Notes under the pieces: model-generated | Database searches by the model: none | The model's input: only the letters and a program-made list of their open reading frames with translations | What the model was told of the DNA's origin: nothing | Shown: positions 22,560-34,130 of the stretch, in pieces | Numbering within the stretch: position 1 is the first letter of the stretch | Layout: every line of letters begins with the position of its first letter | Made by a program: the position numbers and the translations under genes | Source: Dicyema japonicum | Taxonomy: Eukaryota > Dicyemida > Rhombozoa > Dicyemidae | DNA length: 64,000 bases | NCBI GenBank assembly: GCA_011109175.1 | Contig: RDEW01000034.1 | Span: 212,504-276,503 of the forward strand | Direction: 5' to 3'

Positions 22560-22900
22560 CTAGATCGTCCGCTTGTATTCCAAGGATTCCTGACTGCTCA
22601 GCAGCAAATAGAAAAATAGGTGATCCTCCGAAACGGTCCTCAACTCTTATTCTGGACTAAATGTATCTATGACACCATCGGGAGCTGTGGACGTTTGGAA
22701 GACTTATATCTTAATGTTCCGAGAGAGCGACGCTAATAGAAACCGTATTCAAAACGTGTTTTGTAAAAGCACTGGGGATGCTATAAGACATGATGCCTCA
22801 AAACTACGATTATACGGTGCTTTGCTGAACGCCTATCCTATACCGAGATTGGCATACTGTTGGTGATGACGCATTGAGAATTGCTACTCGATGCGTCTTG
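22560..22900 (+). mobile_element. LINE fragment after the RT core
   Basis: A 65-codon frame includes NRNRIQNVFCKSTGD, then SKLRLYGALLNAYPIPRLAY, resembling the region after the RT where LINE proteins read RIxxAxxxxxxL...KLxLYxAxVxPxLxY. It is short and decayed. Confidence 0.4.
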
Positions 22901-22904
22901 ATCT

Positions 22905-23930
22905 TAAGTGTTTGGGGATCGAAAATTGATATTTAGAAAAATAAAGCTATTTAGTCCCAATATATTATTTTTTAGTATTTTTCAACCACTTAAGCAAATT
23001 TTCTAACATCAGTTTTTTAGACGCACACATTGATTTCTTTTTAACTGCAAATAAAACAAATAATTTTTCAAAAATCAAAATGACCATTTCAGACTGATCC
23101 TTTCAGGTAGTTGTTCTCGGATTTATCCTGTGATCACAATTACTTTTCCAGTCCCAGTTAAGATTGTACATCAACTTTCAAATATTCAAATGTAAATGCG
23201 TGTCTCAAAAGGAGGGAATAACTCCATTATAATTCCGATTCGAGTTGAGGTACAAAATCAGTGAGCGAATACTAGATGGGTACTATACAAACCCTCGATA
23301 GCATAACATTGGACCTAAGCTAGAGATGATTCTCATAAGTTATCGTTTTGACGTCATGGTTGTAAACGATAATTTGAAAAAGTCAAAAAAGTTATCAAAC
23401 AAAAATATCATAATTTCATAAAAAATAACCATCAAAATTATAACAATAAACAAAATTGAAGCATTTTTTAGTTCAGATCATACTCACTGCATATGATTGT
23501 GACGTACTCTTCCTCCTGTCCTTCCAAAAAGTAAGGGATCATCTCAACGTGTCTACAAAGATATACAATTCTGTAGGTATCTCCAATAGATGATCAAGTA
23601 CTCCAAGTACTCCAAGGAATTGAGATTACATAGATCCATAGAGTTGATGGTTTCAGGAGATTGTAATACTTATATTAATATTTGTGGTAGTCGGTCTTTC
23701 TGTGAACCTTCAACCTCGCATATCCACTCTTCGAGTAAACAGCCTGAACGCTTTCTCAGATCTCTGATGTGAAAATGGTAACATATACTTCCAAAAAAGT
23801 ATCAAAACAAAGTAATCATGGAAAAGTAATCAAGCAGTCATCTAAATTTGATACTGATTTGATGTTAACAAAACCAAAATATTTAATTATTTAAAATATT
23901 TAATTAAAAATTATTTTAAATTTATTTTAC
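22905..23930. other. No supported gene
   Basis: AT-rich with scattered short frames; nothing recognised. Confidence 0.45.
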
Positions 23931-23939
23931 TTATTCAAA

Positions 23940-24640
23940 GAATTAAATGATTTTTATTTTAAATGAATGTACGATTTACGTTAAAAAGGATTATCTTCAA
24001 CTCAAATTGGACTCAAACTGGGGAACCAACCTATCAAACAGGAATATAGAAAAAATAAATACCTTCCAAAAAATGGCCAGTAAGGGTTTGCAAAGGTTTT
24101 CTTGGACACCTCTAAACCCTTTGAATGACCGCAACATTTCTATCATATTTATACAACCACAATATCGTCCATACATTTAAAACGCATGTGCTTCGTTGTC
24201 TAATCCCTTTCGATGCTGGGAAAGTGGATGAAAGGTTGATTTTCGATTTGCATCTGCTTGCTACGATAATAAAAAAGAACATAGCTAGACAGGATTTAAA
24301 CTTTTAAGTGATTTTCGTACTACTCTCTCAGCCAGAGACGTATTATTTATACGTCGTAAACAAGAAAGTCATATATGTGAATGGTCTCGGTATGTATCTG
24401 CAGTCAGTGGATTCTATTAATGGGAAGGTTGGGTGGTTTGGATTAACGATTGTCTGCTATTATGTACGCTCCTCATTTTAAGGTGACCGAGAATCACCAC
24501 TATTTGTTAAGAGAAAGACAGGTGATCCGCCATCTATTAGTATTCTCATCAATGAAGATGAAGAACAAGCACTGCTCTTTAAGATCTCTGAGCCGTGCCG
24601 TGATTGCACTTTGGATCTCGCTTATTAACATCTAAACCAC
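23940..24640 (+). other. Three overlapping frames, possible host exons, unidentified
   Basis: Plus-strand frames at 23947-24180, 24125-24307 and 24450-24635 have diverse, non-repetitive composition (for example FKTHVLRCLIPFDAGKVDERL and RRKQESHICEWSRY near 24350) in an otherwise AT-rich area. They could be exons of one host gene with frame breaks, but no clean small intron joins them and I recognise no family. Confidence 0.25.
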
Positions 24641-24659
24641 TCAAATATTTAAAAAAAAA

Positions 24660-26220
24660 CTACATGTTGAGTATTTCCTCAGCTTCTCCATTACGGAAAT
24701 TTTAATAGAGCTGTATCATTATCAACCCCACTTATCTTATACTTCAATTAACGTCCTCTCATTAATGTGATATAAAATACTTACAAAACCAATTAATGGA
24801 ACTCTAATCAAAATTTGGGAGTAAAACGTTTAAATAGTTCATTTTTAATTTATACGCATCACATGCATAGATTGAAGCATAAAATCTCAATTGTTACGAA
24901 GCTAAATGACATAACTGTAATTTCTTCAACCCCAGAGTCACCGAGGTCATATAAGTGCTTTCAGTTTCTACGGTCGTAATCAACCCAAATAAACCACATA
25001 AGTCATCATGTATTGTGAAGCACCACATTAGGCCATGTTAATTCAAAGCAGTGAACAGATAAAAGAAGCCTTCGACCAGTCCTGTCGGGAATCAACCCAA
25101 TTCCCATTTTAACTGCTTTAGAAATAATCTCTCGTGGGAAATATCACTAGCAATGTTTGATAAATTAAAATGATTATTGTTCGTTTTGTATCTTATCGAT
25201 CACATTTTACAAATTAAACTATTAATAAATTGTATCGAGAGCTTTCCTCCCATATTAATAGCCACAACAAAAAGTCGAAACATTTCTGTTGTGTTAAACC
25301 GCACGTATAAACCGAGCATATTATCTATAGCTCCGCTCAGACAAAACACACTTTAATTAAGTAAAGAACAGTTATCGTAACTAATCGTAAATCTTTTTTC
25401 ATAAACTCTTGTACGCCAAGAACATTTCGAAGTGCCGCCAGACGTCCCAGGTTATTGAAGGAAGATTTCATACTTAATGTTCCAGTTGACAAGAATCCCG
25501 CGGAACGTGGACCGTTTGAGAAACCATTGGTATTTCTTCCCTTCAGTATTCCCGATTTTCTATGGTGGATATACTTATGATAGTAATAAGTCAGTCACAT
25601 GTGCTATATTTTAATATTCCAAGTGTGAATTATCTATTGGGGCCTTACAAGGTAGCTTTCCCCAATAACCTATTACTAAACAAGATCTCCTTAAAGTAAC
25701 TGAGGACATTAGACTTAATAAAGCACTAATCGACTCAGCAGGAGGGAGGCCTAACCCATGAGTCTTCTTAAGGATGGTCGAATGAAATGCAATATTTTTA
25801 TAGTAATTAAGTCTAACTAAATGGCTCTCTCGAAAACCATCCTAACCTGTCAATTATCTCAAGTCTTAGTTAATTTTAGTAAACCACGGATGACAACTTC
25901 ATAGCAATCAATAATTAATCATTTACCATATAAGCAAGCACCACATGGTTGACTATTCACTACTACGAGACATATTATTTTACAAGTCCATTTGTTGTAT
26001 TCCTCAATAGTCTTCTTCACTAAATAAGAGACAAGAGGAATCCCCATTTCCGAGAGTTCATAGATGTGAGTGTTTTCTCCGAGATCAGATGACCCGCGTA
26101 AAAACCAGAGTCTGTAAGCATGTATTTTCGGTTTCCGTGGTAATTACATAGCGCGTGTAACCCGAAAACTAACAACAACGTGATCCTTCATTTTATCTTG
26201 TCACAATCAAGCTCTCTTAG
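24660..26220. other. Long stretch without a recognised gene
   Basis: About 1.5 kb with many short minus-strand frames, none assignable. GC is a little higher than in the AT-rich spacers, so an old, heavily decayed element is possible. It ends where the tandem duplication begins. Confidence 0.4.
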
Positions 26221-26479
26221 TCCATCTAAGTCCTCTCCCTAAGTCGGCTCACAATCTTTTGAAGGTTTTCGTTCAGGACCCTCGGGAAAGTGATTTTTAG
26301 TCGTCCAGAATCGGGGAAAACAACTCCCCCATGGCCACTCAAGAACTTAACATATGTTTAAAGAACCTAAGCATTAAATTATAAAATACCCGTTAAAAAA
26401 GTTCATAGTAAATCGGAAAATGCTCTCCAATAATATCAGTGTCTACGCCAATAACAAATTTTGTGGTTTATATGTAGTG

Positions 26480-26870
26480 TTATCTCTAATTGATGACCGG
26501 CCTCACTAACTTGTAGGAGGCCAGTAGCTGTTAACTAGGAAGCAGCAAATGCCGGTCGCTCCCATAGATTGGTTAGTCCTGACATTGTAGACGAACGTTG
26601 TGCTAATTCATGACATTCAAATAGGTGATTTATTGTCAACACGTAGAGTTGCAAAAGGGACAGAGGTCATCATAAGTCGGTGGAGAGTGGTGGTGCCAAC
26701 ATCATAGACGAGTCAGGTTTACCCGGAAGTCCCTCAGGAGAGATAGTTCCGATTGATCTATTGGAGAATGGGGCCAGTATAGTATTTTATTATCATCGAG
26801 TCTTCGGATGCATCTCGTAGGAACAAAATCGTGTATCTTTTTCAGACGACTCGAGCTCATCGAAGCTGAA
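26480..26870 (-). mobile_element. LINE C-terminal zinc-knuckle fragment (copy 1)
   Basis: Minus-strand frames include VNLTRL, TYDDLCPFCNLYVLTTNDLF and ECHELAQR, the same domain as 1785-2147, with several stops and shifts. Confidence 0.65.
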
Positions 26871-26879
26871 AAAGATGAT

Positions 26880-27715
26880 GATAGACCGCCACTTTCCTAC
26901 AACAAAATCAATATATGATAATTTATTAGTTAAAAATTAAATATTTAATTTTTATTCGCTGGTGAATAATTTTATTTTTTATTAATTTTTTGAATTATAA
27001 TATATTGATTTTGTTGCAGGAAAGCGGCGATCATCAACTAAGTACCTAATGGGTGCTTATATCAAAAATCGCAAATTTGGTATTTTCATAATGAGAATTA
27101 TAGTTCATTGCTGAGAGATATTCTAGTTGGCGCACTCCAGTATGAATAGGTCGTCTTCCCATCTATAAATTTTTTCCTGTGACTAGTAAGTTAGACTTTA
27201 AGAAATTTGCGAATTTTATGGGCCGAATTAATCACCAATGAAGATGGATCCTTGAGTTAGAGCTTATCTATAACGACTATCTGATGCACTAAGAAATCCA
27301 CTAGGAGATCCATATTGTAACCGACCTCAGACTTTCCACAAAGATGTCTATGAGGTATTACTTCAAATAGTTTAGGTCGAAAAATGGTGTCACAAAAAAG
27401 TAAACCTTTCTAGTCTTCTCTGAGGGCAGTATAGTCTACCTACAACTTATATTATTTAATACGACCAGCACAAATCCAATCAACTTCAAAGCATTCTCCT
27501 AAATAAGAGAATAAAGGTCCAAGTCCATAAATATCGATTTGTATGAACCACCAAGGATCATAGTGGAGATGTTCGTAGTGATCAACAAAAGCGTTGTTAT
27601 TCGTTAAATGTATTCAGCTTAGCGAATCAAAGAAGAATGTTTCTAAAATAAGAATCCAGGTGACCAAAGTTTACACGGGGTGGTATTTGTACAGTTGGAG
27701 ACTAATTCGTAGACG
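26880..27715. other. Block shared by both duplicates, function unknown
   Basis: Contains an imperfect AT-rich foldback: CTACAACAAAATCAATATATGAT at 26897 and its near-complement ATATATTGATTTTGTTGCAGG at 26999. It also holds a ~110-bp stretch (27565-27690) seen a third time at 36860-36985. Possibly an old DNA transposon; no transposase frame is recognised. Confidence 0.4.
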
Positions 27716-27730
27716 TATAGAGTAGTAAGC

Positions 27731-27920
27731 ATCCACGTAGCATAGTGGTTAGGTGTCGGGCTAAAGTGGCTTGATTCTCGCTGCTGTTCACCTGGTGGAA
27801 GGTTCCACGCATTTACGATGCCAAAATGGTTTGACGAGTGACGCCGTCATCAGTGGATACTCACTGTGGAACTGGATTGTCTAGAAAAAACCCACACACA
27901 AGAAAAAGAAAAAAAAGTGA
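27731..27920 (+). repeat. tRNA-derived SINE (copy 1)
   Basis: The head GTAGCATAGTGGTTAGG is a good Pol III box A. A box-B-like GGCTTGATTCTC follows about 40 bp later, then a body (CCACGCATTTACGATGC) shared with 1203-1219 and an A-rich tail near 27900. It lies just upstream of the ADAM-like gene. Confidence 0.72.
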
Positions 27921-27954
27921 AGATCATTCCTTGGTTCTACGATTAGTTAAAATT

Positions 27955-28905
27955 AACTGTTTTTTACTTGAAAGGCAATACAGCCGACAGATTTGTCACT
28001 TTAAGGAATACATCTTAACTAGGATAGATGTGGAATGTGACTCTTCCTTGCTAATCGAGTTGATCCGTTTCATGAATTTTAGTGGTCATTCGATCAGTAA
28101 TGGGGTGGATTATTTAAAAGATATTTGCAATTTTAATTGTGTTTCTGTGATCCAAGAAGTCCTCTCAGTAGCTATGCGATAAAATTGCTTTCAAAACTCT
28201 AAAACATAAATTTCCTTCACGTGGTCGAAGGACATGAATTGGGTTACAACCTTGGCATCGTACACGTGGATGAAATCATAGCTGTCTGGTGAGATGTATA
28301 ATTATAGGACGTGAGCTATTTGTATTATTCAGTAATTTTAAACTTTCAAACTGCTCGCGGATGAAGAAAACGGAAATGCATAGGAAATCGATATGTAGGA
28401 AATGCGATGTCGAGGATGGAAAAGATTGAGAAGATTGCGACTGTGGGACTCCTTCGGAATGTAAATCTATTTGTTGTAACCCACAAACGTGCAAATTCTA
28501 TTACCGGAGTGAATGTGCGGAGAGGAACATGAAATAGTGGTTTGGCAAAATATTGCAAATTTTCAACAGTAAAGTATATTGACACTGTTAATCTGGCAAA
28601 ATGTACCAAAATTGTGCAAAAATAGGAATAGTGAGACTGAGGACAGTGGAGATTACTTCAGTCATTGTCAGACCTTTCATTAATATTAAGCAGTTGAGAA
28701 TATATCATTTGCTGTTATGTTGATCATAACAGTTCTCCTTCCGTTTTGTTATATGCTCGTTCTTCCTGGAAGTAAGTACAATATAATGTCCTTTTTACAA
28801 ATATCCTCTTATCGTGTAAAAATTAATATTTTTAGCGGAAAAAACGAATTTTTTAAGTTTATGATTGAAAAAGACAAAAATGGGAAACTCGGCATCAATC
28901 CCTAA
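27955..28905 (+). pseudogene. ADAM-type metalloprotease-disintegrin, copy 1
   Basis: ADAMs are membrane-anchored zinc proteases that shed cell-surface proteins. Visible in order: a GVDYLKDICN segment before the active site, the zinc motif HELGYNLGIVH at 28233-28265 (the second His is Tyr, so one zinc ligand is lost), FSNFKLSNCS (usual end of the protease domain), the disintegrin core EDCDCGTPSECK (28430-28465) with ICCNPQTCKFYYRSECAE, a hydrophobic membrane segment (MLIITVLLPFCYM, 28717) and a charged tail ending near 28903. Stops and frame changes between blocks may partly be unrecognised tiny introns. The missing ligand and breaks favour a non-catalytic or dead copy. Confidence 0.78.
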
Positions 28906-28974
28906 TTTTTGGTGACAAACAAAATTTAAAACATGCTCTATGTTATTCAAAGTGTAAAAAAAATTAAATTTTTT

Positions 28975-29156
28975 ATTTAAATTAAATATTTTATTATATT
29001 TCTAATTGAAGGAATAGGTTGGAAATCGTTTCATTTCCTAAAGAAACTTGGACGCCTAGTTACACTAAAAATCCACGACGATCGTGAAACCCGGTGGTTT
29101 CTCCAGCTGATCTCTGTTGAAATCGTGAGAGGCAAAGCAACGTTGATAATATCGAT
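28975..29156 (+). mobile_element. REL-LINE 3-prime tail (copy 1)
   Basis: RFLKKLGRLVTLKIHDD, then LQLISVEIVRGKA, matches the C-terminal tail of the REL-LINE ORF. It ends exactly at the duplication junction. Confidence 0.75.
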
Positions 29157-29176
29157 GCAACGTTGATAATATCTAT
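29137..29176. repeat. 20-bp tandem repeat at duplication junction
   Basis: GCAACGTTGATAATATCGAT (29137-29156) is repeated with one change at 29157-29176, precisely where copy 1 ends and copy 2 starts. It looks like the scar of the event that made the tandem duplication. Confidence 0.85.
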
Positions 29177-29439
29177 CTAAGTCCTCTCCCTAAGTCGGCT
29201 CACAATCTTGAAGGTTTTCGTTCAGGACCCTCGGGAAAGTGATTTTTAGTCGTCCAAGAATCGGGGAAAACAACTCCCCCATGGCCACTCAAGGAACTTA
29301 ACATATGTTTAAAGAACCTAAGCATTAAATTATAAAATACCCGTTAAAAAAGTTCATAGTAAATCGGAAAATGCTCTCCAATAATATCAGTGTCTACGCC
29401 AATAACAAATTTTGTGGTTTATATGTAGTGTTATCTCTA

Positions 29440-29830
29440 ATTGATGACCGGCCTCACTAACTTGTAAGAGGTCAGTAGCTGTTAACTAGGACGCAGCAAA
29501 TGCCAGTCGCTCCCATAGATTGGTTAGTCCTGACATTGTAGACGAACGTTGTGCTAATTCATGACATTCAAATAGGTCATTTGTTGTCAACACATAGAGG
29601 TTGCAAAAGGGACAGAGATCATCATAAGTCGGTGGAGAGTGGTGGTGCCAACATCATAGACGAGTCAGGTTTACCAGAAAGTCCCTCAGGAGAAATAGTT
29701 CCGATTGATCTATTGGAGAATGGGGCCAGTATAGTATTTTATTATCATCGAGTCTTCGGATGCATCCCGTAGGAACAAAATCGTGTATCTTTTTCAGACA
29801 ACTCCGGTCATTAAGTCTGGAAAAGATGGA
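29440..29830 (-). mobile_element. LINE C-terminal zinc-knuckle fragment (copy 2)
   Basis: Same domain as 26480-26870 and 1785-2147, with comparable breaks. Confidence 0.65.
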
Positions 29831-29834
29831 TGAT

Positions 29835-30680
29835 AGACCGCCACTTTCCTACAACAAAATCAATATATGATAATTTATTAGTTAAAAATTAAATATTTAA
29901 TTTTTATTCGCTTGTGAATAATTTTATTTTTTATTAATTTTTAAATTATCATATATTGATTTTGTTGCAGGAAAGCGGCGATCATCAACTAAGTACCTAA
30001 TGGGTGCTTATATCAAAAATCGCAAATTTGGTATTTTCATAATGAGAATTATAGTTCATTGCTGAGAGATATTCTAGTTGGCGCACTCCAGTATGAAGAG
30101 GTCGTCTTCCCATCTATAAATTTTTTCCTGTGACTAGTATGTTAGACTTTAAGAAATTTGCGAATTTTATGGGCCGAATTAACTTAAGGCTCACCAATGA
30201 GGATGGATCCTTGAGTTAGAGCTTATCTATAACGACTATTTGATGCACTAAGAAATCCACTAGGAGATCCATATTGTAACCGACCTCAGACTTTCCACAA
30301 GGATATCTATGAGGTATTACTTTAAATAGTTTAGGTAGAAAAATGGTGTCACAAAAAAGTAGACCTTTCTGGTCCTTTCTGAGGGGAGTATAGTCTACCT
30401 ACAATTTATATTATTTAATACGACCAGCACAAATCCAATCAACTTCAAAGCATTCTCCTAAATAAGAGAATTAAAGGGCCAAGACCATAAATATCGATTT
30501 GTATGAACCACCAAGGATCATAGTGGAGATGTTCGTATTGATCAACAAAAACGCTGTTATTCGTTAAATGCATTCAGCTTAGCGAATCAAACAAGAATAT
30601 TTCTAAAATAGAATCTAGGTGACCTAAGTTTACACGGGTGGTATTTGAAACAGTTGGAGAGTAATTCGTAGACGTCTAGA
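29835..30680. other. Block shared by both duplicates (copy 2)
   Basis: Counterpart of 26880-27715, including the AT-rich foldback (29850 and 29955). Confidence 0.4.
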
Positions 30681-30690
30681 GTAGTAAGCA

Positions 30691-30880
30691 TCCAAGTAGC
30701 ATAGTGGTTAGGTGTCGGGCTAAAGTGGCTTGATTCTCGCTGCTGTTCACCTGGTGGAAGGTTCCACGCATTTACGATGCCAAAATGGTTTGACGAGTGA
30801 CGCCGTCATCAGTGGATACTCACTGTGGAACTGGATTGTCTAGAAAAAACCCACACACAAGAAAAAGAAAAAAAAAGTGA
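30691..30880 (+). repeat. tRNA-derived SINE (copy 2)
   Basis: Nearly identical to 27731-27920, with the same box A and box-B-like elements and A-rich tail. Confidence 0.72.
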
Positions 30881-30904
30881 AGATCATTCCTTGGTTTCTA
30901 CGAT

Positions 30905-31866
30905 TAGTTAAAATTAACTGTTTTTTACTTGAAAGGCAATACAACCGACAGATTTGTCACTTTAAGGAATACATCTTAACTAGGATTGATGTGAACGTGA
31001 CTCTTCCTTGCTAATCGAGTTGATCCGTTTCATGAATTTTAGTGGTCACTCGATCAGTAATGGAGTGGACTATTTAAAAGATCTTTGCAATCCTAATTGT
31101 GTTTGTGTGATCCAAGAAGTTTTCTCAGTAGCGATAAGATAAAATTGCTTTCAGGACTCAAAAACATAAATTTCCTTCACGTGGTCGAAGAACATGAACT
31201 GGGTCACAACCTTGGCCTCGTACATGTGGATGAAATCATAGCTGTCTGGTGAGATGTATAATTATAACGTGAGCTCTTTGTATTATTCAGCAACTTTAAA
31301 CTTTCAAACTGTTCGATAAAGGTCCAGCCGAGGAAGAGACGGAAATGCATAGGAAATCGATATGTGGGAAATGCGAGGATGGAAAAGATGAGAAGATTGC
31401 GACTCGAAACTCCTTCGGAATGTAAATCTATTTGTTGTAACCCACGAACGTGCAAATTCTATTACCGGAGTGAATGTGCGGAGAGGAACATGGGATAGTG
31501 GTTTGGCAAAATATTACAGATTTTCAACAGTAAAGTATATTGCCACTGTTAATCTGGCAAAAAGTACCAAAATTGTGCAAAAATGAGAATGTGAGACTGA
31601 GGACAGTGTAGATTACCTCAGTCATGTTAGACCGTTTATTAATATTAGCAGTTAAGAAGATATCATTTGCTGTTATGTTGATCATAACAGTTCTCCTTCC
31701 GTTGTTATATGCTCGTTCTGCCTGGGAAGTAGGTACAATAAATAAATTTTTTACAATATCCCTTTCGTGTAAAAATCAATATTTTCTGTGGAAAAACGAA
31801 ATTTTTAAATTTGTGATTGAAAAAGACAAAAGTGGGAAACTAGCATCAATCCCCGATTTTCGGTAA
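30905..31866 (+). CDS. ADAM-type metalloprotease-disintegrin, copy 2
   Basis: Paralogue of the gene at 27955. The zinc motif is complete, HELGHNLGLVH at 31193-31225, with all three His and the Glu. It is preceded by GVDYLKDLCNPNC and followed by FSNFKLSNCS. The disintegrin part keeps ICCNPRTCKFYYRSECAE, but a deletion has removed the CDCGT block (sequence there reads TGCGACTCGAAACTCC). The membrane segment ISFAVMLIITVLLPLLYA (31660-31715) and a basic tail end at 31866. Stops between blocks remain, so the copy may also be a pseudogene. Confidence 0.78.
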
Positions 31867-31929
31867 TAAACAAAATTAAAAACATGCTCTATGTTATTCA
31901 AAGTGTAAAAAAATTAAGTTTTTATTTAA

Positions 31930-32110
31930 AATTAAATATTTTATTATAAATTCTAATTGGAGGAATAAGTTGAAATCGTTTCGCTTCCTAAAGAAACTTG
32001 GACGCCTAGTTACACTAAAAATCCACGACGAACGTGAGACCCGATGGCTTCTCCAGCTGATCTCTGTTGCAATCGTGAGAGGCAAAGCAACGTTGATAGT
32101 GTCGATCGGG
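31930..32110 (+). mobile_element. REL-LINE 3-prime tail (copy 2)
   Basis: RFLKKLGRLVTLKIHDE, RETRWLLQLISVAIVRGKA, better preserved than copy 1. Its frame runs on without a stop into the AP endonuclease described next. Confidence 0.8.
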
Positions 32111-32114
32111 ACCA

Positions 32115-32900
32115 TTATACAATCGAGAACTCAGGCTAATGACGTTCAACGTAAGTGGAATATCGAAAGATTGGACAAGGAAAGTACTTGTGACGATCTC
32201 AAGAAATACAAAATATCTATTGGCTGCCTACAAGAGACGAAAATCTTAAATGAAACAACTACCGACTGATTCTCTTCCCGACTGAATGCAAGCACTCCGG
32301 CATGGAATTTGCCCTACACGTGGATTACCTCAAAAAACTACAACGCTATTGGAGAGTCAACGACCGAATATGTGTCCTACAAGTCGAACTAAATGATTTA
32401 TTCCCGTCCAAGAGTCTATTAACTGTCATAAATGTCTATGCACCACACTGTGGACGAGTAATCCATAACCCTGGTGATCTCGATGAAATCTACTCAGAAC
32501 TATCAAGTACATACTCTAATGATGCTTCTCGTCCCTTATCTTTGTTGCGGGAGATATGAATGTAAAGGCCGGAATGCGAATGGGACCCGAAGAATCCTCT
32601 ATTGGAAGACACGGGCGTGGAAGGAGAAATGCATCTGGAGCCTCTCTGGTGAACTTCTGGGAGGCAAATAGCCTATTCCTGTGCAACACGGCCTTCACGC
32701 ACTCAGTTCGCCACAAGACGACATGGCACGGACAAAAAAAAGACTCTGTCGGGGATATCGTGAATATATAATCAAATCGACTGCATTATCTGCCGAAAGT
32801 CTGATAAACACCGGCTAGATGATGCACGTTCCTACCAGGGGTTTAATAATAATATAACCAGGCTAATTTTATTTCGTATCATAGAGACAAAAAAAACTGA
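32115..32900 (+). mobile_element. RTE-like LINE AP endonuclease domain
   Basis: In order: KISIGCLQETKI (32205), LLTVINVYAPHCG (32415), a P..LDEIYSEL spacer, then after a shift the metal-binding region (AGDMNVKAG near 32548; Met replaces the usual Phe), IGRHGRGRRNASG, FLCNTAFTHSVRHKTTWHG (32680-32735) and, after another shift, NQIDCIICR near 32775. These are the standard blocks of an exonuclease III-like endonuclease that nicks target DNA. Frameshifts near 32275, 32550 and 32768. The RT that should follow is not recognisable. Confidence 0.8.
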
Positions 32901-33285
32901 GTGGACTGGATGTCATATACAAACAGTTCATTAAGTCTACAATGGAACACGAATTTAATGTCTGTGGATCTAACCTTGCTGCAACGAGTTTGGACAAGAT
33001 CTAAAAAATTCAGGTAAAGACAGCAAACCTACTAAGGAAATCTTCCCATGTGGGAAATCCTGCACAGAAACTTTGAAAATACAATAGACGCGACTGGAAC
33101 AGTGCCCCTGCGAAGGACTCGATTATGCGGACTCCGTCCATATCGGAAATGCGTAGAAAGCAGTCGAACACGAGAAAAGATGCAAAGACTGTTGAGGAGG
33201 CCGAAATCACTTGAATTTTGTTCCAATACACAGTTTCAAAATACAGTTTTAATACACATAACTCCTTTTTCAAAAAAAAATTTTT
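32900..33285 (+). mobile_element. Probable continuation of the same LINE
   Basis: An 81-codon frame (33048-33293), rich in Arg and Lys, follows the endonuclease, in the position of the linker before the RT. The assignment rests on position only. Confidence 0.3.
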
Positions 33286-34130
33286 CAACATAAAATATCA
33301 TATTTTTCATTAATAATATAATTTTTACAAATAAAAAAAATTGAATAATTGATAAAGTAAACATCGAAAAATCAAATAGTGGAGAATAACTCACATTTAT
33401 TGGTAACCAAAACTATTTATATTTGACATTTTGATAACAGCCTTCAACACCATTTGATGAATCAAATAATATTTAATAATTGACAAAGTAAAACGAGTAA
33501 ATTTAAATAATATTGAAGAAAATGTATGACAATACAACAGAAAAACACAAGAAAACAAAGATAAAACAAGAAAACAAACACCAACCACAGAAACGTGGCA
33601 ATTACAAGCCAAATAAAATACTAATGTACTAAAAGGTTCGCCATATTGTAACAATTTTTAATAATAAATTTTAAATTAATATAAATTTGTCTAAATTTGT
33701 CAAAACTGACTTTAATTAATGAATTTAACTATAGTTGTGGAAAAGAACATGGGTTATTATTAATAATTGATGCACATTGCCTTTTGTAGGATTGTGACGT
33801 GGCCGGAAAACGGAATTCATGGATTCCTTTCACAGAGAACAGCTTCATCATATCCTTTCCTCCTCCCGGAACCACCACAGACTGCCGATCGACATTCTTT
33901 AAAAGAGATCGAGGAGCATATCGATTTATCGCGAGATCCTAGAGGCGAGATGGAGGCTGTTTAGACATACACTTTGTCTGGACCTGAGGACCCACTCAAA
34001 CGTATTTGGAGGATTACTTGTAGTGGACGCTCCGCTTTTTTGAGGTCGAACTAAGACAACTTTACCGACCATCCTTGATGAAGTCGGGACATAAAGAACT
34101 AATCTGGCAGAGTGGTAGTAACCTTTTGCT
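33285..34130 (+). mobile_element. Dispersed repeat with RTE-like LINE end, copy A
   Basis: Shares order and sequence with 41240-42200: an AATCAAATAGTG block, GGTTCGCCATATTG near 33635, an AT-rich stretch, then an RTE-type C-terminus (RDPRGEMEAV near 33935; VDAPLF near 34028 with TTLPTILDE). The shared flank shows the two loci descend from one element. Confidence 0.7.

Larger units (their letters stand above)
26224..29150. repeat. Tandem duplication, copy 1 (2.95 kb unit)
   Basis: Matches 29175-32105 end to end with only scattered substitutions and small indels. Offset at the start is 2951 bp. The unit holds a LINE zinc-knuckle fragment (minus), an unassigned ~1 kb block, a SINE, an ADAM-like gene and a REL-LINE tail (both plus). 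Confidence 0.92.
29175..32105. repeat. Tandem duplication, copy 2
   Basis: Second copy of the 2.95 kb unit (see 26224-29150). It runs into an AP-endonuclease sequence instead of another repeat at its right end. Confidence 0.92.

Noticed and set aside
29551..29772. 73-codon plus-strand frame in the duplicated unit
   Set aside because: Shadow of the minus-strand zinc-knuckle LINE fragment.
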